A DNA stretch of 11,718 nucleotides from Trachelipus rathkii (GCA_015478945.1 JABUQX010103643.1:25001-36718); one strand, 5' to 3'. Shown: positions 1 through 7,170, counted from the first letter of the stretch. A program made the numbers and translations. The notes: a model not told the origin generated them from the sequence alone.

Positions 1-78
1 GAAAATAGATAAAGATGTGAAAATTATAAAAAAGATAAAAAAGATAGACATTAAGAATTAGGAAATAGAAAAATAGAT

Positions 79-91
79 AGAGAGAGAGAGA

Positions 92-183
<92 letters not shown>
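79..183. repeat. (GA)n microsatellite
   Basis: A nearly uninterrupted AG/GA dinucleotide run with one GGG interruption near 94. It lies in the host flank and has no coding value. Confidence 0.97.
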
Positions 184-188
<5 letters not shown>

Positions 189-262
189 AAATGCCAAAAA
201 TGAGTGAGAAGAAATAAATAGATAAATAAATAAGAAAGAGAATTGTTAATGAAAAATTTTAT

Positions 263-265
<3 letters not shown>

Positions 266-357
<92 letters not shown>
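266..357. repeat. (GA)n microsatellite
   Basis: A pure GA dinucleotide run, the second of three in the left flank. The three tracts are separated by purine-rich DNA and may be one degraded region. Confidence 0.97.
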
Positions 358-359
<2 letters not shown>

Positions 360-442
360 AAAAAAGAGCGAGAAGAAAGAAATATTAGATAAAGAAATGA
401 GAAAGGGAAAAAATAATAGAAAATTTCAAGACTGGTGATAAT

Positions 443-467
443 TAGAGAGTGAGAGAGAGTGAGAGAT

Positions 468-537
<70 letters not shown>
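443..537. repeat. (GA)n microsatellite, imperfect at its left end
   Basis: GA repeats are interrupted by T and A substitutions at 443-474 and become pure from about 475 to 537. This is the third GA tract of the left flank. Confidence 0.95.
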
Positions 538-539
<2 letters not shown>

Positions 540-598
540 TGGGGGATTTTGGGGTTATAAATGGTTAATCAGGACAGGCGGTAAGGGGATGTGATACT

Positions 599-764
<166 letters not shown>

Positions 765-860
765 TTTATGAAATGCAATTTCAATTTATAAAAGTTTATT
801 ATCTTTTATAAGTCTCAAATTAAATCTAATTTTAAACACGATTTTTGCGCTTAAATAAAA

Positions 861-866
861 TGGGTC
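861..866. repeat. Left target-site duplication TGGGTC
   Basis: The hexamer TGGGTC directly precedes the first base of the element (AGTAGTAACACA). The identical hexamer in the same orientation directly follows the last base at the other end (11447-11452). Six base pairs is the duplication length known for Polinton/Maverick integration, so this fixes the boundaries. Confidence 0.93.
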
Positions 867-888
867 AGTAGTAACACAACCATTTCGC

Positions 889-1075
889 ACGAAAATGACC
901 TTGACCACCTACCTGACCTTTTCTGACCGTTTCCACCTGACCTATACCTACCTTGACCTTGACCATCCTGGACCTCTTTGGGCCTTGACCTTGACTGACC
1001 TTGACCTTTTTTGACCTTGACCTTTTTTGACCTTGACCTTTTTTGACCTTGACCTTTTTTGACCTTGACCTTTTT
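889..1075 (+). repeat. Subterminal TGACCTTGA array (left)
   Basis: An irregular array of TGACC/TTGACC units, with roughly ten TGACCTTGA occurrences. Its inner part (about 1005-1075) is a regular 17-bp repeat ending in a T6 run. The reverse complement, TCAAGGTCA, is an extended AGGTCA half-site, the known recognition type of monomeric nuclear receptors such as FTZ-F1/SF-1 and ERR. Whether it is bound is not known. The 76-aa minus-strand Lys/Gly-rich frame across it is a repeat artefact. Confidence 0.85.
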
Positions 1076-1180
1076 TGGCAACCCTAATTTTTTGGCAACC
1101 CTAATTTTTTGGCAACCCTAATTTTTTGGCAACCCTAATTTTTTGGCAACCCTAATTTTTTTTTGGCAACCCTAATTTTT
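1072..1180 (+). repeat. 17-bp tandem repeat (left TIR)
   Basis: About six head-to-tail copies of TTTTTTGGCAACCCTAA, with one copy carrying a longer T run near 1160. The core GGCAACCC is reused in the arm of the adjacent hairpin at 1181. The mirror array lies at 11086-11190. Confidence 0.93.
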
Positions 1181-1229
1181 GCAACCCTTCGAAGAAGGGT
1201 TGCGCCAAACGGTTGCGTAAGCAACCGTT
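1181..1229. repeat. Two adjacent perfect hairpins (left TIR)
   Basis: The first palindrome, 1181-1203, has 10-bp arms GCAACCCTTC / GAAGGGTTGC around a GAA loop. The second, 1208-1229, has 9-bp arms AACGGTTGC / GCAACCGTT around GTAA. Four bases separate them. Both are conserved in the right TIR at 11037-11085. They could be a protein-binding site or an extruded cruciform in replication, but nothing in the window shows the function. Confidence 0.9.
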
Positions 1230-1267
1230 GTACGTATTGCCCCCTATTTTACGCCCCCTAATTTTTT

Positions 1268-1578
1268 CGACCATGGGTCAATTTTTGCCCACGGTAATTT
1301 TTGATCTTCATTTAGGGGCTTAGCCCTATTTTTTGATGTCTTAACCTTTTTTGTCTTTCCCCTTTGCTCCAAAGCTTGACAGATACCATGGGTCAATTTT
1401 GACCCACGTTAATTTTTTGTCCTTCATGGGTCAATTTTGACCCACGGTAATTTTTTGTCCTTCCTTTAGGGGCTTAGCCCTTTTTGATGTCTTAACCTTG
1501 TTTGACCATGATATTTAGGCCTTGACCTTGCCAGATACCATGGGTCAATTTTGGCCCACGCCAATTTTTTGCCCACTC
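1268..1578 (+). repeat. TGGGTCA palindrome modules and GGGCTTAGCCC modules (left TIR)
   Basis: Four copies of a CATGGGTCAATTTT-CCCACG module begin near 1271, 1387, 1425 and 1539. Two of them (1389-1406 and 1427-1444) contain the perfect 18-bp palindrome TGGGTCAATTTTGACCCA. Interspersed are two copies of a module with TAGGGGCTTAGCCC followed by TTTTGATGTCTTAACC (about 1312-1350 and 1464-1498). The module begins with the same hexamer as the target-site duplication. The mirror lies at about 10700-11000. Confidence 0.88.
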
Positions 1579-1646
1579 GTGGCCCACCCGTCACATATTT
1601 CGTTCCTAACTTGAACGCATGTATGGATCTATCCTAACTTGAACAC

Positions 1647-1648
<2 letters not shown>

Positions 1649-1716
<68 letters not shown>

Positions 1717-1784
1717 ATACACACATTCACTATGACACTTATACACACATTCACTATGACACTTATACACACATTCACTATGAC
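1649..1784 (+). repeat. (AC)n tract followed by three 24-bp minisatellite copies (left TIR)
   Basis: An AC dinucleotide run (1649-1714) leads straight into three identical 24-bp units at 1713-1736, 1737-1760 and 1761-1784. Each begins ACTTATACAC and ends CACTATGAC. A degenerate fourth unit follows. The right TIR has the mirror-image GT run and the same three units. Confidence 0.95.
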
Positions 1785-1857
1785 ACTTACACTCACTATA
1801 GTTATAACACTTATAGCATGACAGAATATATCTAAAGAGTTACACAGTTGAGACAGT

Positions 1858-2038
1858 GACCGGCAAACGTTTCAGAGTCCGCGTCCGCAGGTCAGCCCCG
1901 TCGCGAAACCGCCCGCCGCGTGCGCCCGCCGCGTGCGCCCGCAGGCGCAATATTTCCCGGCTGCCGCGTGCGCCCGCAGGCGCAATATTTCCGCGTAACC
2001 GCCGCGTGCGTCCGCAGACGCAAAATTCCCGCGTGAAC
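1858..2038. repeat. CpG-rich block with three 16-bp palindromes (left TIR)
   Basis: This island is very rich in G, C and CpG, in sharp contrast to its AT-rich surroundings. It holds tandem units with the palindrome TGCGCCCGCAGGCGCA at 1934-1949 and 1969-1984, and the variant TGCGTCCGCAGACGCA at 2007-2022. Each has 6-bp arms around a CGCA loop and is followed by AATATTTCC or a variant of it. The right TIR has four palindromes, so copy number differs between arms. The arginine/alanine-rich open frames on both strands are repeat artefacts. Confidence 0.9.
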
Positions 2039-2153
2039 GAAAAATATGATATCAATGTAAACTATTCAAAGAATTTCTTTTCAAATATACTATGAGTCAT
2101 TCATTTTTACTACAATTGTACGAAATTTTATTAAAAACATATACTTTACATAC

Positions 2154-2510
2154 CTTAAAGCAGTAAATCAGTAAATCAATAGAGGTGTTATTACCTAACA
2201 CCTAGGGGATTAGTATGCTTTTGTTTTACTGCTTTACTGCTTTAACTCTCTGCTTTACTGCTTTAACTTTCTGCTTTACTGCTTTAACTCATGTTTTACT
2301 GCTTTAACTCATGTTTTACTGCTTTAACTCACATGTTTTACTGCTTTAACTCATATATTTATTAACATTACATACCTTAAAGCAGTAAAACAGTAAATCA
2401 ATAGAGGTGTTACCTAGGGGATTAGTATGCTTTTGTTTTACTGCTTTACTGCTTTAACTTTCTGCTTTACTGCTTTAACTTTCTGTTTTACTGCTTTAAC
2501 TCATATATTT
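2154..2510 (+). repeat. TTTACTGCTTTAACTC minisatellite and duplicated module (left TIR)
   Basis: Repeated units of about 16-20 bp with the core TTTACTGCTTTAACT occur in two clusters (about 2220-2350 and 2430-2505). Each cluster is preceded by a module of AAAGCAGTAAA, AATCAATAGAGGTGTTA and CTAGGGGATTAGTATGC. The first module contains an 8-bp-arm hairpin, AGGTGTTA / TAACACCT (2183-2203). The second has lost one arm. A short copy of the repeat core also lies just upstream of the ATPase gene (about 9262-9275). Confidence 0.88.
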
Positions 2511-2512
2511 AT

Positions 2513-2743
2513 TAACATTATGTTTTCTTTTATATTTTTTATTTTTGTTTTATTACTTTTTATTTATTATTTCTATTTTTATTTTTGTTTTAATACTTTT
2601 TTATTTTTAATTTGTAATGTAAGAATAAAAACACACACGCAGTGTCTGATATATAAACATTTTATTTTAATAAAATTGTACGAAATTTTATTAAAAACCT
2701 TTTTATATATACGAGTTTTAAGGGAAGTAAAATCGCGTTTTTT
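2513..2743. other. AT-rich TIR tail and gap to the protease gene
   Basis: A T-rich segment (2513-2625) is followed by the innermost TIR sequence up to 2698 and then 45 bp of unique AT-rich DNA before the protease stop codon. The open frame at 2427-2768 is low complexity (Phe/Leu/Ile-rich) and is partly duplicated in the right TIR, so it is not called as a gene. Confidence 0.75.
2661..2692 (-). terminator. Two candidate poly(A) signals (AATAAA) downstream of the protease gene
   Basis: On the minus strand AATAAA occurs at 2692-2687 and 2666-2661, about 50-80 nt past the protease stop codon. They are in the right place to end the last transcript of the gene cluster. In this AT-rich DNA the hexamer is common by chance, and the same sequences also exist inverted in the right TIR, so the call is tentative. 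Confidence 0.45.
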
Positions 2744-3199
2744 TCATTTTAAAGCATTTATTACATAATTAGAAACTATAAAATCATTGACATACAAATT
2801 TTTAGCATCAAATATATTTACAAGTTTATTAAAACATATGTTATTTAAAAAGCACATAATGAAATAAATACAATAGACTCCACATAAATTAGAATATAAG
2901 GGTTGAACAGGGTAAGACATAGTTTTTACACAGCTTACATTATTATATTTTAAAAATAAGGTGATATAATGATTATTCAATATAAATTTTAAGTTCAAAG
3001 AATCAATTATGTGAACAGCATCGTTTTTTGCTCTATAAACGGAAATCCAATGTCCTGTTGAGGTGATGTGACGAGGCAATGTATTGAATATGAAGCAGGT
3101 ATCCTTCTCCAACTTTACAGAGTTTATTTCGTTAATAGCGAACACACCTAAAAAGCGATGTTCATTTTTAAACACCGATTTTATTTCCTCTTCATTCAT
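2744..3199 (-). CDS. Adenain-type cysteine protease (virion maturation protease)
   Basis: A 151-aa protein resembling the adenovirus/Polinton maturation protease (peptidase family C5, Ulp1-like fold). In adenoviruses this enzyme cleaves capsid and core precursors inside the particle. The catalytic set is visible and correctly ordered: His50 in TGHWISVY, Asp66 in HIIDSLN, Gln99 in YPVQPLYSNLCGVYC as the oxyanion residue, and Cys106 as the nucleophile. The length is slightly below the ~200 aa of adenovirus proteases, as usual for Polintons. The start MNEEEIKS is the only sensible Met. It is the last gene of the minus-strand series, 57 bp after the hexon stop, with no clear TATA box in that gap. 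A plausible substrate is the pX-like protein, which carries an adenain-type site. It appears intact. Confidence 0.9.
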   Translation of the reverse strand: MNEEEIKSVFKNEHRFLGVFAINEINSVKLEKDTCFIFNTLPRHITSTGHWISVYRAKNDAVHIIDSLNLKFILNNHYITLFLKYNNVSCVKTMSYPVQPLYSNLCGVYCIYFIMCFLNNICFNKLVNIFDAKNLYVNDFIVSNYVINALK

Positions 3200-3256
3200 C
3201 TTTAATAATTCAAAAGTACGTTGCGTACTCTGTCAATTTCAATGAGTTGAGGATGC

Positions 3257-4504
3257 TCAAGATAGACCACTACAGTGATGGGTGATTGTAGACTCGATCC
3301 AAAAGAGAGACTTAGTCCTAAGGTCCCCTTTCAAAATGTTTAAATGATAGGCGTTACAAGCTGAAAGGTCTGCAGTAAGATCATACGCATATAAATTACT
3401 ATTCTTCGCGTATTCTTCAAGATTTAAGCCTGTTCCGCTATCATTACATGATACAGTATTGGCTATTAAGTCGTAAAAAGGCCGCGTACAGAGAGATAGG
3501 TCTCCGTTGTATAACATTTCATAATCACGTCCGTGAGGTAGTCCATTCACATGTAAACTGATACCCCTAAGGCCGAAAGGTGTGAATTTATAGGGTGACT
3601 TTTTATAATTCCCGGAGTAGGCTTCATGTTCGACAATCCCTATTATTACTTTCTGTGGTAAATTTCCGTTCACAATGTTTGGGATATTGATACTCGATAA
3701 TCCTTGAGTGAAATTAAATATCTTGGTTTCAACTCTCTTAATAGGGTACTTTGCTGTAGTATTCAAAAGCGAATTTTCAATTTCCAAATGTCGCTGTGGT
3801 GATAATTTCACTTTTCTAACATAGAGATAAGCCTCCAGCAGTTTGAAAACAGGTTCAGGACATACAGCTGTAGCAGTAGGCTTACTTTTTATTTTAAGAG
3901 CAAATTTAGGATTTGATCGTGATAAAATGATTCTAGTATCTACAGATGGTAGAATGAGTCTTTCTTGAGAGAAGATATCACCATTTAATCGACCGTAAAA
4001 TTCATAAGTATTATTTATGACTTTAGCTGCTTTATCTATATGTGCAGCTTCATCTTTGAAACTATAAAAACCACATGATTGGAGATGAGATTGTTTAGCG
4101 TCGTCTGAATAATTTAACAAATGTTCTATATAGCTTCTATAAGGATAATTAGCCGCTGACGCACCTAGTGAAGTCCCGTTAAGATAGACTTCAACCTGGG
4201 TGAAACATGTATACAGGAAATTTGATTCTGTATATACTATATGGTCATCACCCGAAGGAAGATCTGTACCATCAGGTTTTGTCAATTTCGTTTTTACATA
4301 TAAAAACACATTAGAGGGATCTAAGTACTGATCAGAAGTACCTGGAATATTGAACTCTAGAGGAACATCTGTGTTGGTAATTGAATGCAGAGGATTAATA
4401 CTGATAAAGTTGGATTCGTTAACGCTAATCTGTGTAGGGTTCATGGAGAAGAGATCCAATTCACTCTTACAACAATCAGGACTAGAAGGATGAAGGAAAT
4501 GCAT
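3257..4504 (-). CDS. Hexon-like major capsid protein (double jelly-roll)
   Basis: Major capsid protein of the Polinton/adintovirus type, which assembles as trimers into an icosahedral shell. The N-terminus carries the family pattern SELDLFSMNPTQ, then EFNIPGTSDQYLDPS and a beta-rich segment with LYVKTKLTKPDGTDLP. This closely resembles a protein widely annotated in metazoan genomes as F54H12.2-like. The open frame extends up to 4567, but the Met at 4504 (MHFLHPSS) is preferred: related proteins begin close to this motif, and a TATATAAG box overlaps the upstream codons at 4557-4564, so a transcript from it would start after the upper Met. From this start it is 415 aa, a normal family length with no internal breaks. 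It follows the pX-like gene and precedes the protease. Confidence 0.88.
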   Translation of the reverse strand: MHFLHPSSPDCCKSELDLFSMNPTQISVNESNFISINPLHSITNTDVPLEFNIPGTSDQYLDPSNVFLYVKTKLTKPDGTDLPSGDDHIVYTESNFLYTCFTQVEVYLNGTSLGASAANYPYRSYIEHLLNYSDDAKQSHLQSCGFYSFKDEAAHIDKAAKVINNTYEFYGRLNGDIFSQERLILPSVDTRIILSRSNPKFALKIKSKPTATAVCPEPVFKLLEAYLYVRKVKLSPQRHLEIENSLLNTTAKYPIKRVETKIFNFTQGLSSINIPNIVNGNLPQKVIIGIVEHEAYSGNYKKSPYKFTPFGLRGISLHVNGLPHGRDYEMLYNGDLSLCTRPFYDLIANTVSCNDSGTGLNLEEYAKNSNLYAYDLTADLSACNAYHLNILKGDLRTKSLFWIESTITHHCSGLS

Positions 4505-4556
4505 CTTGCATGTGCGAGCTCTGGTCGTATAATGAACATTTTCATGAAAAACCTTA

Positions 4557-4564
4557 CTTATATA
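4557..4564 (-). promoter_or_regulatory. TATA box for the hexon gene
   Basis: TATATAAG on the minus strand, 53 nt upstream of the preferred hexon Met at 4504. Transcription starting about 30 nt downstream would leave a short 5' leader of around 20-25 nt. It lies inside the upstream extension of the hexon reading frame, which argues against use of the Met at 4567. Confidence 0.6.
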
Positions 4565-4595
4565 CACAGCTCGTATAAAAGTTATCAGTTAGTAA

Positions 4596-4958
4596 TTAAA
4601 TAGCAAATACATCAATACATTTTTTCTTTAGAGGTTTTTTCCGCTTACTCTTTTTCTTTATGACAATCTTCTTGATCCCTCGACCTTGTCCTGACATTTT
4701 ACGTCTTATTTTACGCTTAACATCATCCAACATCTCATCTGAAACATCGGCAATACGTCTTTTTAATGCTGCACGAGGATTATTTCCTGCCGCAATATCT
4801 TGAATAGTATGCAAGCCTGTTCTTATAGCTTTTTTACCTATATACTCTCCACCTCTCCTGAGTAGAGGTCTTGCACTTCTCCATAGCTTGGCGAAAAATC
4901 CACCAAGGCCATACCCCCTTTGCATTTTTGATCCTCTGAATACCCTTTCTTCATCCAT
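4596..4958 (-). CDS. pX-like basic virion core protein
   Basis: A 120-aa, very basic protein resembling the small Polinton/adintovirus protein likened to the adenovirus core precursor pX. It probably condenses DNA or links genome to shell. An N-terminal glycine-rich and hydrophobic segment (GYGLGGFFAKLW, 15-26) is followed by RSARPLLRRGGEYIGKKAI and a helix-like middle. The C-terminal third is dense in Lys/Arg (81-113). MSGQ-G at 88-92 fits the adenain type II consensus [M/I/L]xGx-G, predicting cleavage after Gln91. The tail ends in LKKKC followed by IDVFAI. It lies between penton and hexon genes with its own TATA box. The function is inferred from composition, position and family resemblance. 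Confidence 0.75.
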   Translation of the reverse strand: MDEERVFRGSKMQRGYGLGGFFAKLWRSARPLLRRGGEYIGKKAIRTGLHTIQDIAAGNNPRAALKRRIADVSDEMLDDVKRKIRRKMSGQGRGIKKIVIKKKSKRKKPLKKKCIDVFAI

Positions 4959-5038
4959 TATTACAGGAGTGTCTTTCTTATACTATCTTTACACTGTGAG
5001 AGTATGTTAATGAATGAAAAATATATCTGACTACACCT

Positions 5039-5048
5039 CTTATATATA
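5039..5048 (-). promoter_or_regulatory. TATA box for the pX-like gene
   Basis: TATATATAAG on the minus strand lies in the intergenic gap, 17 nt after the penton stop codon and about 81 nt upstream of the pX-like Met at 4958. This suggests an independent late-type promoter rather than read-through from the penton gene. Confidence 0.55.
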
Positions 5049-5064
5049 TTCCATTATGCTGTAA

Positions 5065-6036
5065 TTACTGCATCTGTTTCTTTCTAATATGAACTTTGCA
5101 TAACAGTGCTCCGTCTGTAAAGGGGAAGGGATTTCCTTCTACATCTTTTATATGCACGCGCACAGAGTCAAAATTTGATCTATTCAGAGGAAGATAATGA
5201 ACATTAGGGAATGTTATAACTTTACTCTCTTTGGGAAAATATACTACTCTTAATAAAGGAGCTTTAGTATTACCTACATATTGATGATCAATTATATTTG
5301 TATATACATAAGCCATACCAGGGTGGTTGAGCATCTCGGACGGTGTACATGTATAATGCAGTACTCGGTCTGCTTCATCTTTTTGTTCATGTGGAGTCAT
5401 GCGGTTGTTCTCCACAGATAGTATAATCCTCTTCAACATAGTAGGGACATCATGAAGTATATCCAGCTCACCATACCGTTTGCGGATATGTTTTCGCTGC
5501 CACTGTGACCGCTCGAGAAAAAACGTATCACGGTCTCTCAGGTTTACACTTACTTTTGATCTTAAAGATATTATTACTTTATCTTCATAGGTACGCAAAT
5601 CAGTTTTGTATACCAAATCCTTACACATAATACTCATATCAAAGAGGTCGTTTAAATGACTGAAAATAGCAGGCACCGATTTAAAATAAGCTCGTCGCAG
5701 AGCAAATTCTTCAAAGAAGTATTCTCTTGTAGCAAATGTTGTCGTATTCACCTTTTTCGCAATTGTAGTCCTTTTCAGATACCGAGTATCTTCCACTTGT
5801 AATATAGTTTCAACACATTCTACACTTCTGTACACCACCATCCAGAATAGATTGTGAGGTAAATTTTCTATGTCCGTATTTAATATCATTTCACATAATC
5901 CTACTTCGTATACCTCTCTTTCAAGTTGTATAGGATTCATTAACACAGTTGTAAAATCCGAGAGTTTATTATCAGGATGTAAATCCAGGGAGGCTGAAGA
6001 CGGGAGAGTTAAATAAAAGTGGTCTACACTCTCCAT
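5065..6036 (-). CDS. Penton-like minor capsid protein
   Basis: A 323-aa protein matching the minor capsid (penton-type, single jelly-roll) protein of metazoan Polintons/adintoviruses, which forms the pentameric vertices. The diagnostic N-terminus is present: FYLTLPSSASLDLHPDNKLS, then DFTTVLMNPIQL and YEVGLCEMIL (about residues 7-50). A conserved C-terminal part includes VVYFPKESKVITFPNVHYLP (265-284) and RSNFDSVRVHIKDVEGNPFP (287-306). The frame is uninterrupted and the length normal. It starts 18 nt after the integrase stop, with a TATA box inside the integrase 3' end. Confidence 0.85.
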   Translation of the reverse strand: MESVDHFYLTLPSSASLDLHPDNKLSDFTTVLMNPIQLEREVYEVGLCEMILNTDIENLPHNLFWMVVYRSVECVETILQVEDTRYLKRTTIAKKVNTTTFATREYFFEEFALRRAYFKSVPAIFSHLNDLFDMSIMCKDLVYKTDLRTYEDKVIISLRSKVSVNLRDRDTFFLERSQWQRKHIRKRYGELDILHDVPTMLKRIILSVENNRMTPHEQKDEADRVLHYTCTPSEMLNHPGMAYVYTNIIDHQYVGNTKAPLLRVVYFPKESKVITFPNVHYLPLNRSNFDSVRVHIKDVEGNPFPFTDGALLCKVHIRKKQMQ

Positions 6037-6054
6037 GATTATAATGTCAACTGA

Positions 6055-6793
6055 TTAATGATTCTTAACTTCACTTGCATTTATATAAGTATTAAACTTA
6101 GCAGGATACCCCCTCCATTTCACCAGTACATTTTTTCCTTTACCTCTCGTAGCTAATATTTTTTCAATTTTATATTCGTGAGTTGCAGGGTTGAACCTTA
6201 CTTTTTGTATTTCTTGTTTATAGAACCCTCCTTTTATTTTTTCACCATCTAAATCCTCCAGATAATATAACTTTAAACTATCACGTCGGAATGCTCGGAT
6301 ATTGTGAACTTTAAAAACCTCCGTAGTCCATCCAGCTTCATATCCTTTTCTGAATCTTGCTTCTGATCGAGATACTCTTACATAATCATTCACCTTTATT
6401 CCTGAATTATCTTTTATTTTGTTTTCTTTTTCATACAGATGTGTTCTACAGCCTCTAGTTTTTGACATTTCTAAAGGAGTTGTCTTTATAGTTCTATGGT
6501 AAGATCTGTTATAAGAATAAGCTAGATCGTTCAGTATATCAATATATTTAAAAGTATTCATTTTAGTAAAATACCTATGCATGCGCTCTTTAATAGTACG
6601 CTGTACTCTTTCAACTATAGCTGCTTTGTTTACTGAAAATGTATTGTAGTAGCTTATACCATACTCCCAGAGCAGTTCCTGAAACTCTCGCCCCTTGAAT
6701 TCCATTCCTGAATCGGTCCAGAATGATTTAGGTGTTCTCCGCTCGTCCTCTATAATTTCAAGTACTGCAGCGGCAACTGTGGCTGATCTTTTT
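6055..6793 (-). pseudogene. Integrase, C-terminal part (second half of rve core, SH3-like barrel, chromodomain)
   Basis: This is the second piece of a retroviral-type DDE integrase. The open frame runs from just after an in-frame TAA at 6794-6796 to the stop at 6055; its first Met is at 6705. Upstream of that Met the frame encodes FWTDSG, whose Asp (6712-6714) is the second catalytic acidic residue. The third is Glu in KAAIVERVQRT (residue 32 counted from the Met), about 33 residues later, close to the usual spacing of 35. An SH3-like segment (NDYVRVSR...) follows, then a chromodomain in the last ~40 residues (YKIEKILATRGKGKNVLVKW). This order is typical of Polinton integrases. It is separated from the first part by a frame change at the A6 run 6789-6794. 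A single-base indel or an assembly error could explain it. Confidence 0.85.
6080..6087 (-). promoter_or_regulatory. TATA box for the penton gene, inside the integrase 3' end
   Basis: TATATAAA on the minus strand lies within the last codons of the integrase reading frame, about 44 nt upstream of the penton Met at 6036. The spacing would give a very short leader. Confidence 0.55.
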
Positions 6794-7132
6794 TAAGGGA
6801 TTCAACCACAAGTATCTAGAGTATACGTCAATAGTAAAAAGTATATATTGAAAGCCTTCATTATAAGAACTATATTTAATCATTTCCGATAAATCTAACT
6901 GCCATATGCTATCGAGCTGCGGAGATATGGTTTTACGTGTAGGAAATTTTTTTCTTACAGGTTTATGTAGAGTAAATGCCTCTTCGCCCTCTAAATATGC
7001 TTTTAACTCTTTTTTCTCAATATTAGGATACCTTAAAGCAAACCTAGTGAAACCCCCAAAACTATTTGGTTCCCTCAGATTGAAGTAATACTTATCAACT
7101 ACCTCCTTTGCCTCCATGTTAGATACTGACAC
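6758..7132 (-). pseudogene. Integrase, N-terminal part (first half of rve core)
   Basis: This first piece carries the Polinton integrase N-terminus: NSFGGFTRF, then AYLEGEEAFTLHKPVRKKFP, then QLDSIWQLDLSEM, where Asp80 is the first catalytic residue, followed by FTIDVYSRYLWLNPLKK. After Lys115 it leaves the family pattern, reads ISHSCRCST and stops at 6758, while the homologous sequence continues in the +1 frame. Start options are Met 7132 or Met 7117 ([12 protein letters not shown]); a TATATAAC at 7143-7150 is so close that 7117 or a shorter leader is plausible. The gene probably encoded the enzyme that inserted the element and produced the 6-bp duplication. As read here it is split and likely inactive unless frameshifting occurs. 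Confidence 0.85.
6789..6794 (-). other. A6 run where the integrase frame changes
   Basis: On the minus strand the sequence reads TTA AAA AAG in the first frame. Family-like residues stop in this frame right after the run and resume in the +1 frame. One extra A (or two missing bases) accounts for it. A AAA AAG is also a classical -1 slippery heptamer, but a -1 shift leads to a stop after about a dozen codons, so programmed -1 frameshifting does not repair the gene. Confidence 0.8.
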
Positions 7133-7142
7133 ACGTGTAAGT

Positions 7143-7150
7143 GTTATATA
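7143..7150 (-). promoter_or_regulatory. Candidate TATA box for the integrase gene
   Basis: TATATAAC on the minus strand lies 11-18 nt upstream of Met 7132 and 26-33 nt upstream of Met 7117. This favours the downstream start. A long (AT)n tract lies just upstream, so the significance is weaker than for the other boxes. Confidence 0.4.
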
Positions 7151-7167
7151 TGGTTTTCCGTGTAGGA

Positions 7168-7170
<3 letters not shown>

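Larger units (their letters stand above)
867..2698 (+). repeat. Left terminal inverted repeat (about 1.83 kb)
   Basis: The whole stretch is the reverse complement of 9281-11446, apart from tandem-repeat copy-number differences, scattered substitutions and the retrotransposon insertion found only on the right. The match runs from AGTAGTAACAC at 867 to TTAAAAAC at 2698, beyond which left and right diverge completely. By eye, the single-copy parts match closely. It has no genuine gene: the open frames at 851-1081, 1639-1821, 1840-2095 and 2427-2768 lie in repeats and recur in the right arm. Confidence 0.95.

Noticed and set aside
851..1081. 76-aa minus-strand Lys/Gly/Arg-rich frame
   Set aside because: It crosses the element boundary and the target duplication, and is produced by the TGACCTTGA tandem array.
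1840..2095. Overlapping open frames on both strands in the GC-rich block, and their counterparts at 10186-10462
   Set aside because: They are open only because the CpG-rich palindromic repeats lack stop codons. They differ in repeat number between arms and have no family resemblance.
1649..2510. CRISPR-like array
   Set aside because: Repeats are minisatellites without unique equal-length spacers, in a eukaryotic TIR context.
2427..2768. 113-aa plus-strand frame and its mirror at 9575-9814
   Set aside because: Phe/Leu/Ile-rich translation of a T-rich TIR segment. The two versions diverge wherever the TIR ends or is interrupted.
4573..4580. TATAAAAG on the plus strand above the hexon gene
   Set aside because: No plus-strand gene follows; the nearby plus frame (4385-4603) is a shadow of the hexon gene.
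6786..6797. Programmed -1 frameshift at A AAA AAG in the integrase gene
   Set aside because: The -1 frame meets a stop within about a dozen codons; the second half of the integrase lies in the +1 frame.
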